Part shown: positions 6,343 through 11,449 of the stretch, piece after piece
Layout of the letters: the number at the start of each line of letters is the position of its first letter
Numbering within the stretch: the stretch's first letter is position 1
The notes under the pieces: generated by a model
What the model saw: only the letters and a program-made list of their open reading frames with translations
What the model was told of the DNA's origin: nothing
The model's database searches: none
Program-made: the position numbers and the translations under genes
Source of the DNA: JAMCRM01 sp041685075
GTDB taxonomy: Bacteria; Acidobacteriota; Terriglobia; Bryobacterales; Bryobacteraceae
Assembly: GCA_041685075.1 (NCBI GenBank)
Contig: JAWLGN010000179.1
Location: forward strand, 1-11,449
Direction: 5' to 3'
Length of the DNA: 11,449 nt

Positions 6343-7835
6343 GCAAGGTCTACCTGGTAGGCGCCGGTCCCGGCGACCCCGGGCTCATTACGGTGAAGGG
6401 CCGGGAGGCGCTGGCCCGCGCCGATAGCATCCTCTACGACAACCTCGCCAACCGCGCCCTGCTGGAACTGGCGCCGCCCGCCGCCGAGCGCCTCTACGTG
6501 GGAAAGAAGCGGGCCGACCACGTCATCCCCCAGGAAGAGACCTGCCGCATGCTGATCGAACGCGCGCGGCGCGGCCTGACGGTAGTGCGGCTGAAAGGCG
6601 GCGACCCGTTCATCTTCGGCCGCGGCGGCGAGGAGGCCGAGGCGCTGGCCGATGCCGGCATTCCCTTCGAAGTCGTCCCCGGGGTGAGCACCCCGCTGGG
6701 CATCGCGGCCTACTCCGGGGTGCCACTGACGCATCGCCGATTCACCTCCGAGGTTACGCTCGTCAGCGGCCACGACGTGGACCGGATCGATTGGGAACGC
6801 GTGGGGCGGACTGGGACTCTGGTGATCTTCATGGGGTTGACCCACTTCGAGCGCATCGCGGCCGAGATGATAGCGCGCGGGCGCGAGGGATCCACCCCCG
6901 CGATGGCGGTGCGCTGGGGCACCCGCCCGGACCAGGAGACCATAGCAGGCACGCTCGAGACGCTGCCGGCGCTCATCCGCGAGCGCGGGCTGAAACCACC
7001 GGCCACCATCGTAGTGGGGGAGGTGGTGGCGCTGCGGGAGAAACTCAACTGGTTCGAGCGCCTGCCGCTGTTCGGCCGCCGCATCGTGGTGACGCGCGCG
7101 CGCGAGCAGGCCTCCACCCTGGCGGAGAAACTGCGGGAGCTGGGCGCGGAGGCCATCGAGCTGCCCACCATCGAGATCCGGACGGCGGAGGATGACCGGC
7201 CGCTCGATTGCGCCATCTCCAGGCTGGCGGCTTATGACTGGCTGATCTTCACCAGCGCCAACGGGGTGCGCTTCTTTCTCGAGCGCCTGGACCGGTCGAA
7301 GGTGGACCTGCGGGCCATTCGCGGCCGCATCTGCGCCATCGGGCCGGCCACCGCCAGGGCGCTCGAAGCGCTGCACCTGAAGGTGGACCTGATGGGCCGG
7401 GAGTACGTCGCGGAAGGTCTGCTGGAGGCCTTCCAGCCCTACAACCTGGCAGGCGCGCGGGTGCTGCTGCCGCGGGCCGCGGTGGCGCGCGACCTGGTGC
7501 CCGCCGAACTCGCCCGGCGCGGCGCGCAGGTGGACGTGGTGGAGGCCTACCGCACCGTGCCGCCCGAAGGCGCCGCCGAAGCCGCCGCCGCCATCTTCAA
7601 CACCCTGCCCAAGCCGGACTGGATTACCTTCACCAGTTCCTCGACGGTGCGGAACTTCGCCGCCGTGGCGGGCCCCGGCGCGCTCGAGGGCGTGAAGGCG
7701 GCCTCCATCGGCCCCATTACCTCCGCAACCGCGCGCGAGGTGGGCATCGAGATCGCCGCCGAAGCCTCCGTCTACACCATCGACGGGTTGGTGGACGCCA
7801 TTCTGGCCGCGGAGGCGACCGCGAGACGCGGTTAA
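6339..7835 (+). CDS. cobA-hemD: Fused uroporphyrinogen-III C-methyltransferase / uroporphyrinogen-III synthase
   Basis: This 498-residue protein carries two enzymes. Residues 1 to about 240 are the SAM-dependent methyltransferase (SUMT, CobA type) that makes precorrin-2: VGAGPGDPGLITVKG (7-21), VVRLKGGDPFIFGRGGEE (82-99), VVPGVSTPLGIAAYSGVPLT (112-131). Residues about 246-498 are HemD, which closes hydroxymethylbilane to uroporphyrinogen III: RIVVTRAREQAS (248-259), then WLIFTSANGVRFF, ICAIGPATA, VLLPRA, WITFTSSSTVRNF and AASIGPIT in the usual order. HemD is poorly conserved, so this series matters. The fusion lets one product feed heme and the siroheme/cobalamin branch. The ATG at 6339 overlaps the hemC stop (ATGA). 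The C-terminus overlaps the convergent methyltransferase gene by 3 nt at the stop codons. Confidence 0.95.
   Translation: MSKVYLVGAGPGDPGLITVKGREALARADSILYDNLANRALLELAPPAAERLYVGKKRADHVIPQEETCRMLIERARRGLTVVRLKGGDPFIFGRGGEEAEALADAGIPFEVVPGVSTPLGIAAYSGVPLTHRRFTSEVTLVSGHDVDRIDWERVGRTGTLVIFMGLTHFERIAAEMIARGREGSTPAMAVRWGTRPDQETIAGTLETLPALIRERGLKPPATIVVGEVVALREKLNWFERLPLFGRRIVVTRAREQASTLAEKLRELGAEAIELPTIEIRTAEDDRPLDCAISRLAAYDWLIFTSANGVRFFLERLDRSKVDLRAIRGRICAIGPATARALEALHLKVDLMGREYVAEGLLEAFQPYNLAGARVLLPRAAVARDLVPAELARRGAQVDVVEAYRTVPPEGAAEAAAAIFNTLPKPDWITFTSSSTVRNFAAVAGPGALEGVKAASIGPITSATAREVGIEIAAEASVYTIDGLVDAILAAEATARRG
7832..7835. other. Shared TTAA: overlapping convergent stop codons
   Basis: TAA at 7833-7835 ends cobA-hemD on the plus strand and TAA read from 7834 to 7832 ends the methyltransferase on the minus strand. 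The palindrome TTAA thus holds both stops, with no room for an intergenic terminator. Confidence 0.9.
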
Positions 7836-8659
7836 GCAGCCGCCGGCCGCTTCACGCAAACCATAGCCACCGCAACCAGATGATCGCGGTAAGTGCGGAA
7901 CAGGCGCCGCATGGAGAAGACGCGCCGCCGCGCAGCCGGCTTCCTCGCCACGTTCGAGAGGATGCGGAGCACGCCCGCGACGCCCTCATCGGCCAGCACG
8001 CGCCGCGGCTCCAGCAGGTGCATGGGCGCCGTGCTCTGCCAGGCGACTTCGAAACCGCAGCCCACGAGCAACTCCTTCCACTCCCGCAGCGTGGCGGGAC
8101 GCACACCCACGTGGATGTTCAGTGACATCTCGCGCTCCAGCTCGCGGCGCACCCCGGCATCCACGTCGTCCGGCAGCAGCGCCAGTTCGTGGATGCCGTA
8201 ACGGCCGCCCGGCTCCAGCAGGCGGTACGCCTCCGCGATGATGCGCTTCTTCTGCTCGGGCGTCTGCATGGAGAGCATCGCCTCCCCGTAGACCAGGGTG
8301 GCGCACCCGGGCGGCAGGCCGGTGGCTTCCGCGGAAGCGTGGATGAAGCGCGCCGACGGGGAACCGAGTTGCGACTGCAGCTTTTCGGCGACCGCGCGCT
8401 CGCGGTCGACTCCGACGTAACTCCACGGTTGCGCCGCCAGCGTCTGCCGCGCCGTTACCCCGAGTCCAGGCGCGAACTCCACCACACGGTCGCTCGCGCC
8501 GGGAGCGAGACGCCCCAGCAGGCGCCGGGTCAGTTCGAGGCCGCCGGGACGCAGCACCTTCTTTCCAAGGGAGGCCAGCAGCCAATGCCCGGGTTGGCGG
8601 TTCACGTCCGGCGCATGGTTCCGGACGGCTTCATGGAGGCGGATCTGTTCGGCTGTCAT
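7832..8659 (-). CDS. Class I SAM-dependent methyltransferase, substrate unknown
   Basis: The protein has 275 residues from the ATG at 8659. The Rossmann SAM-binding motif I is VVEFAPGLGVTA (59-70), a variant with Glu-Phe-Ala-Pro in place of the usual Asp-x-Gly; motif post-I is YVGVDR (81-86) with the ribose-binding acid Asp85; ASAEATGLP (108-116) and LVYGEAMLSM (122-131) follow, then the core strand LLEPGGRYGIHELAL (147-161). The last 100 residues are Arg-rich and probably bind substrate. I do not recognise the specific subfamily. An in-frame ATG at 8878 was not chosen because the extra 73 residues look non-coding and cross several regulatory motifs. No Shine-Dalgarno precedes the ATG; CATAAT ends 6 nt before it, so the mRNA may be leaderless. 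It is divergent from the TonB receptor gene. Confidence 0.82.
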   Translation of the reverse strand: MTAEQIRLHEAVRNHAPDVNRQPGHWLLASLGKKVLRPGGLELTRRLLGRLAPGASDRVVEFAPGLGVTARQTLAAQPWSYVGVDRERAVAEKLQSQLGSPSARFIHASAEATGLPPGCATLVYGEAMLSMQTPEQKKRIIAEAYRLLEPGGRYGIHELALLPDDVDAGVRRELEREMSLNIHVGVRPATLREWKELLVGCGFEVAWQSTAPMHLLEPRRVLADEGVAGVLRILSNVARKPAARRRVFSMRRLFRTYRDHLVAVAMVCVKRPAAA

Positions 8660-8668
8660 GGCTCGATT

Positions 8669-8685
8669 ATGCAACCGGGTTGCAA
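8669..8685 (-). promoter_or_regulatory. Fur-superfamily (Nur-like) box at the methyltransferase start
   Basis: On the minus strand TTGCAACCCGGTTGCAT reads as TTGCAA-N5-TTGCAt, one mismatch from the TTGCAA-N5-TTGCAA box known for Nur nickel repressors. The core is also a perfect 7-1-7 inverted repeat, TGCAACC-G-GGTTGCA (8670-8684), the geometry usual for Fur-family operators. It overlaps the candidate -10 CATAAT (8666-8671) and ends 10 nt before the methyltransferase ATG, a repressor position. The regulator itself is not in the window. Confidence 0.5.
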
Positions 8686-8692
8686 TTGATGC

Positions 8693-8708
8693 TGTGACCG
8701 CAGTCACC
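8693..8708. promoter_or_regulatory. CRP/FNR-like box
   Basis: TGTGACCGCAGTCACC matches TGTGA-N6-TCACA at nine of ten fixed positions and contains the inverted repeat GTGAC-CGCA-GTCAC. It lies about 35-50 nt upstream of the methyltransferase ATG and about 110 nt upstream of the receptor promoter. Site-level match only. Confidence 0.35.
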
Positions 8709-8740
8709 GCGCCGCGCCGCCCTACGGTACCGCCAAACAC

Positions 8741-8751
8741 CATGTTACATG
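8741..8751. repeat. 11-bp odd palindrome CATGTTACATG
   Basis: Perfect 5-1-5 inverted repeat, CATGT-T-ACATG, in the AT-richer middle of the divergent region, between the two Nur-like boxes. It could be a further operator half; no known consensus is recognised. Confidence 0.35.
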
Positions 8752-8813
8752 CTACCGCTCGCCCGCCGGAATGCGCGGAACGGCCCTCTGTCCCGCCCGT
8801 TCGAATATTGTAG

Positions 8814-8843
8814 TTGACATGAAGTTGCAACAAGGAGTGTAAT
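8814..8843 (+). promoter_or_regulatory. Promoter of the TonB receptor gene with embedded Nur-like box
   Basis: TTGACA (8814-8819) is a perfect -35; TGTAAT (8838-8843) is a five-of-six -10, with an 18-nt spacer. Transcription would start near 8850. TTGACA-TGAAG-TTGCAA (8814-8830) repeats the TTGnnA-N5-TTGCAA pattern seen at 8669-8685, so a Fur-type repressor bound there would cover the -35 and spacer. The spacer also holds the 8-bp palindrome GTTGCAAC (8824-8831). Confidence 0.55.
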
Positions 8844-8849
8844 GGCTTG

Positions 8850-9010
8850 TGCCGCCCCCGGGCGGCAGCATCCCGCACGGAAGAGCGGATGTGTAGGCCG
8901 GGCTCCCCCCGGCAGTCTTTGGCGAGGCACCGCGGGGAGCCCGGGATCGACAGCCCGAAGACTGGCGACCTCCTTCGATTCTACGCCGCCGGCCGGGCTT
9001 TTCAACCGGC
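8850..9010 (+). promoter_or_regulatory. Structured leader of the TonB receptor gene: riboswitch-like candidate
   Basis: Four helices can be drawn by eye. Helix 1 pairs TGCCGCCC (8850-8857) with GGGCGGCA (8860-8867). Helix 2 pairs CATCC-GC with GCGGATG (8869-8891, one bulged C). Helix 3 pairs CCGGGCTCCCC (8898-8908) with GGGGAGCCCGG (8934-8944), 11 bp without mismatch. Helix 4 pairs GCCGG (8992-8996) with CCGGC (9006-9010), touching the ATG. CAGTCTT (8913-8919), in the helix 3 loop, is complementary to AAGACTG (8958-8964), giving an a-b-a'-b' pseudoknot order. CAGCCCGAAGACTGGC (8951-8966) shares AGCCCGAAGAC with the B12 box of cobalamin riboswitches; the GGGAA, CCCCGCAACTGT and GCCACTG boxes are at best degenerate. 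Alternatives are a REP-like palindrome cluster or an unknown metal-sensing leader. Confidence 0.4.
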
Positions 9011-11314
9011 ATGATCAAACTCGCAACTTTTGTGTCTTGTGCAGTACTTCTCACCGCCATTCACTTCCTCAGCCCTGGCGCATCGGCCGCGCCGGCCGCC
9101 GCCGCGGACGGGCCCGCCATCGAGGGCACTATCGTGGACGAACAGGGGCGCGCGATTTCCGGCGCCGAAGTCACGCTCGAGCCTGCGTCCGGACCGCTGC
9201 GGCGCGCATATAGCGGCGCCGGCGGCCGGTTCCGATTCGAGGGGCTCGCCGCCGGCGCCGCCACCCTGCGGGCCGGCGCCCCCGGTTTTGCGCCGCTGGT
9301 GCGCAAACTCGACCTCTCGCGCGACCGCGTGCTCGAATTGCGCCTGGAGATCGCACCGGTAACGACGGGCATCACAGTCGCCGGCTCGCGGCCGGAGGAC
9401 CTGCGCACCGAAGTCGACCAGATCTACCACGCCAACAAATCCGTCGCCGGCCTGAGCGGGCGGGAGGTGATCGAGTTCAACCCCGTGGCCGGCTACGCTG
9501 CATTGCGGCTGCTGCCCGGCGTGATGAGCGCCGGCGCGGGCGGCCGCGACCGCTTCAGCCTGCCCACCCACATCCGTGGCGGGCACGCGTGGGGCACCGT
9601 CGAGACGATCGAAGACTACCCCGCCCTGAACATCACCCCCGTAGCCGCGGAAGACGGCGGGTACACGGCAGGGTTCTCCACGGTGATTCCGTCCATCGCG
9701 GTGGAATCCCTCCAGGTGGCTACCGGAGGCCTGGGCGTCTCCTACGGGCAGGCGTCCGGCGGGGTGGTGCGCAATCTGTTGAGGCGCGGATCCGCGGGCC
9801 GCCGTTCGACCACCTTGCGCCTGGAGACCCTCACCCTCGGGGAAGCCATCGTGATGGCCGACACCGGCGGCGGTTTCGGTCCGGTGGACTACTACGTGGC
9901 GGGCCAGAGTTCGCTGGCCGATTACGGGCGGGCGTACGACACCTTCCCGCGGCCTATCGAAGGGCTGCGGCTGGCCTCCGGCGTTGCCAGACTCGGGGTG
10001 CGCACTTCGGCGCGCGGCCGCTGGGAAGTCCTGTACACCGGCGGCGACGAGCGCCACGACTACTTCCAGACCGCCGCACAGGCCGGCGCGGTGGTCCGCC
10101 GCGACTACCACACCGACAAGAGCAATCACCTGCTTGCTTCCCGCTACGACTGGCATGCTTCAGAAGACTTTACCGTCGGCCTCGGCGCGACGCAGCACTG
10201 GTTTCACGAGAACCGCATCGAGGATCTGGCGGCCGGCGTTCCGGTCAACCTCTCCCGCCGCAACCGCCCGCAGCGTGCCACCCGCGCGTTTACCAACTTC
10301 CACTGGCGAGCCGGCATTACCGACAGCATCGTCTACACCGCCTCGGGCGGCGGCGAATTCACCTGGGATCGTTTCCGGGACATCACTACACAACCCATCG
10401 GCTTCTCGTTCCGCGAACAGGCCGGCTACTGGCGCAACTCGCTGTCGCTCGGCGGCGCCCTGACCGTAAACGCGGGCATTCGCCTGGCCAACGTGCACAA
10501 CGGGTTCCGCAACGACCTGCGGGACCTTTACGACGCCGGGGCCGCCTGGATCGCGCCCGTCACCCGGACCCGCATCTTCGGCTCCTGGTCCACCGGCTAC
10601 AAGCTCAACAAGGCCTTCTATCTCTGGTGGGGCAACGGGCAGTTCATCCGGCGGGAGCCGGCCATTGGGTTGAAGCCGTCCACCAGCGAAACGGCCGAGC
10701 TGGGCCTCGAGCAACCGGTATCCATCGGCGGCCGGCGCTCCGGGAGCATCCGGGTATCGGTCTTCCGCACGCGCGAATCCGACCTGTTTAACTTCGGCAA
10801 CACCGCCTCCGGCATTCCCTACTACGACGCCGCCCGCACGCGTGGCGCGGAACTGTGGACCGAGTGGCGGCTCTGGCGCTTCCGGCCCTTCGCTTCCTTC
10901 ACCTGGCTGCGCAGTTACCGGGACACCAGCACGAACCCGAATGCCCGGGACGTGGATCTGCGGTTTGCGCCCCTGCCGAACTATGCTTCCGGTTTCGGCT
11001 CCCACATCGACGCGCACCCGCGCCTGATTCTTTCCATCTACGGTTTCTACGATGACGGCGGCGTGAGCCAGCAGATGCTCAACGACGAGGTCCTGGTGAC
11101 CCGCTACGGCAGCTTCAGCCGGGTGAACGCGTCGGCCATCTGGACGGTCTCCCCGCGCTGGAACCTGTTCATCCGTGCCGAAAACCTGCTGCACCGGCGC
11201 GATCTCGGTTTCGACCGCACCATCATTCATCCCGACGGGACCGCCGAGCGCATCGCCGGCACCCAGCGCGATCCCGGGCTGGTGGCCTCGGCCGGTGTAG
11301 AATTGCGGTTTTGA
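9011..11314 (+). CDS. TonB-dependent outer-membrane receptor with carboxypeptidase-regulatory-like domain
   Basis: A 767-residue outer-membrane receptor. Residues 1-27 form a Sec signal peptide (Lys3, a hydrophobic core, ASA before the likely cut). Residues about 35-115 match the carboxypeptidase regulatory-like beta-sandwich common in Acidobacteriota and Bacteroidota receptors (IEGTIVDEQGRAISGAEVTL). TTGITVAG (118-125) resembles a TonB box. The plug spans about 145-260 (LRLLPGV, IRGGHAWGTVETI, AVESLQVATGGLGVSYGQAS), followed by a barrel of alternating strands to the C-terminal Phe in VELRF. It should import a scarce chelate powered by TonB-ExbBD; the ligand is not readable from sequence. The following PepSY-type gene suggests a ferric siderophore or other metal complex. 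The ATG at 9011 has no Shine-Dalgarno and abuts a hairpin. Confidence 0.9.
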   Translation: MIKLATFVSCAVLLTAIHFLSPGASAAPAAAADGPAIEGTIVDEQGRAISGAEVTLEPASGPLRRAYSGAGGRFRFEGLAAGAATLRAGAPGFAPLVRKLDLSRDRVLELRLEIAPVTTGITVAGSRPEDLRTEVDQIYHANKSVAGLSGREVIEFNPVAGYAALRLLPGVMSAGAGGRDRFSLPTHIRGGHAWGTVETIEDYPALNITPVAAEDGGYTAGFSTVIPSIAVESLQVATGGLGVSYGQASGGVVRNLLRRGSAGRRSTTLRLETLTLGEAIVMADTGGGFGPVDYYVAGQSSLADYGRAYDTFPRPIEGLRLASGVARLGVRTSARGRWEVLYTGGDERHDYFQTAAQAGAVVRRDYHTDKSNHLLASRYDWHASEDFTVGLGATQHWFHENRIEDLAAGVPVNLSRRNRPQRATRAFTNFHWRAGITDSIVYTASGGGEFTWDRFRDITTQPIGFSFREQAGYWRNSLSLGGALTVNAGIRLANVHNGFRNDLRDLYDAGAAWIAPVTRTRIFGSWSTGYKLNKAFYLWWGNGQFIRREPAIGLKPSTSETAELGLEQPVSIGGRRSGSIRVSVFRTRESDLFNFGNTASGIPYYDAARTRGAELWTEWRLWRFRPFASFTWLRSYRDTSTNPNARDVDLRFAPLPNYASGFGSHIDAHPRLILSIYGFYDDGGVSQQMLNDEVLVTRYGSFSRVNASAIWTVSPRWNLFIRAENLLHRRDLGFDRTIIHPDGTAERIAGTQRDPGLVASAGVELRF

Positions 11315-11323
11315 GGGAACCCT

Positions 11324-11449
11324 ATGAGGATGCTGCTCGACCGTCCCCGGCAGTGGCGCCCGCGCGCCTGGTTGTTTCAGGTGCACGTATGGGCGGGGGT
11401 CCTGACCGCCATCTACGTGATCGTCTCGAGCCTGACCGGCGCCGCGCTG
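11324..11449 (+). CDS. PepSY-type membrane protein, N-terminal fragment (runs off the window)
   Basis: The 42 codons present give a basic start (MRMLLDRPRQWRPR) and then a membrane segment, FQVHVWAGVLTAIYVIVSS, ending LTGAAL. The FxxHxWAG and SLTGxxL pattern is that of the first helix of PepSY-associated transmembrane proteins, inner-membrane proteins often paired with TonB receptors and implicated in reducing imported ferric siderophores; His21 in the helix could be a heme ligand. The start is 9 nt after the receptor stop, with GAGGG (11313-11317) before it, so the two are co-transcribed. A second ATG at 11330 is possible. Only the N-terminus is seen, so full domain content is unknown. Confidence 0.75.
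   Translation, partial: MRMLLDRPRQWRPRAWLFQVHVWAGVLTAIYVIVSSLTGAAL

Noticed and set aside
7836..7852. Imperfect GC-rich palindrome just after the cobA-hemD stop, considered as a terminator
   Set aside because: One mismatch, almost no loop, no following U-tract, and it lies within the methyltransferase coding sequence.
6309..7859. 516-codon open frame on the minus strand
   Set aside because: It is antisense to the cobA-hemD fusion and shows no recognisable motif.
8795..8830. Classical iron Fur box in the receptor promoter
   Set aside because: No GATAATGATAATCATTATC-like array is present; the TTGnnA-N5-TTGCAA pattern fits better.
8660..8878. 73-residue N-terminal extension of the methyltransferase
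   Set aside because: The extension reads through the operator and promoter motifs and has no domain-like pattern; the family-like sequence begins near MTAEQIRLHE.
8842..9213. 123-codon plus-strand frame with AAGGAG 4 nt before its ATG
   Set aside because: It runs through the hairpin region, overlaps the receptor gene by 200 nt, has junk-like composition, and its ATG lies upstream of the predicted transcription start.

Overview
The window is GC-rich, densely packed bacterial chromosome, with genes of ordinary metabolism rather than mobile DNA. Several traits fit an Acidobacteriota member, perhaps a Solibacter/Bryobacter-like lineage: a TonB-dependent receptor with an N-terminal carboxypeptidase-regulatory-like domain, a twin-arginine (RRDMF) leader on an unexpected enzyme, a hemX-hemA-hemC-cobA/hemD operon, and few strong Shine-Dalgarno sequences. 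This assignment is inference; no rRNA or marker phylogeny is available here. I see no tRNA, rRNA, CRISPR array, insertion sequence or phage gene.

Layout. (1) Positions 1-596, minus strand: a YjbQ/UPF0047-family gene followed by the first 24 codons of a DUF2203-family gene. (2) Positions 597-696: a divergent control region with two overlapping promoters. (3) Positions 697-3291, plus strand: a SelA-like PLP enzyme with a Tat-type leader and an extra C-terminal beta-rich domain, then a zinc alcohol/glucose-dehydrogenase-like protein 6 nt downstream. (4) Positions 3345-7835, plus strand: a tetrapyrrole operon (hemX, hemA, hemC, cobA-hemD fusion) in which every junction is a 4-nt ATGA or GTGA overlap. 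It covers glutamyl-tRNA reduction, hydroxymethylbilane formation, uroporphyrinogen III closure and the methylation that opens the siroheme/cobalamin branch. (5) Positions 7832-8659, minus strand: an unassigned SAM methyltransferase, convergent with cobA-hemD and sharing a TTAA in which both stop codons lie. (6) Positions 8660-9010: a 351-nt divergent intergenic region. (7) Positions 9011-11449, plus strand: a TonB-dependent receptor and the start of a PepSY-type membrane protein, a pairing typical of siderophore/metal uptake.

The most interesting part is region 6. It holds two sites resembling the TTGCAA-N5-TTGCAA box of Nur-type (nickel, Fur-superfamily) repressors, one over the methyltransferase start region and one over the -35/spacer of the receptor promoter. 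It also holds a CRP-like TGTGA-N6-TCACc box and an 11-bp palindrome. From about 8850 to the receptor ATG lies a roughly 160-nt leader with a series of hairpins, a potential pseudoknot, a sequence sharing AGCCCGAAGAC with the cobalamin-riboswitch B12 box, and a hairpin abutting an ATG with no Shine-Dalgarno. It could be a diverged cobalamin riboswitch, a new metal-uptake leader RNA, or a REP-like palindromic unit; sequence inspection alone cannot decide.
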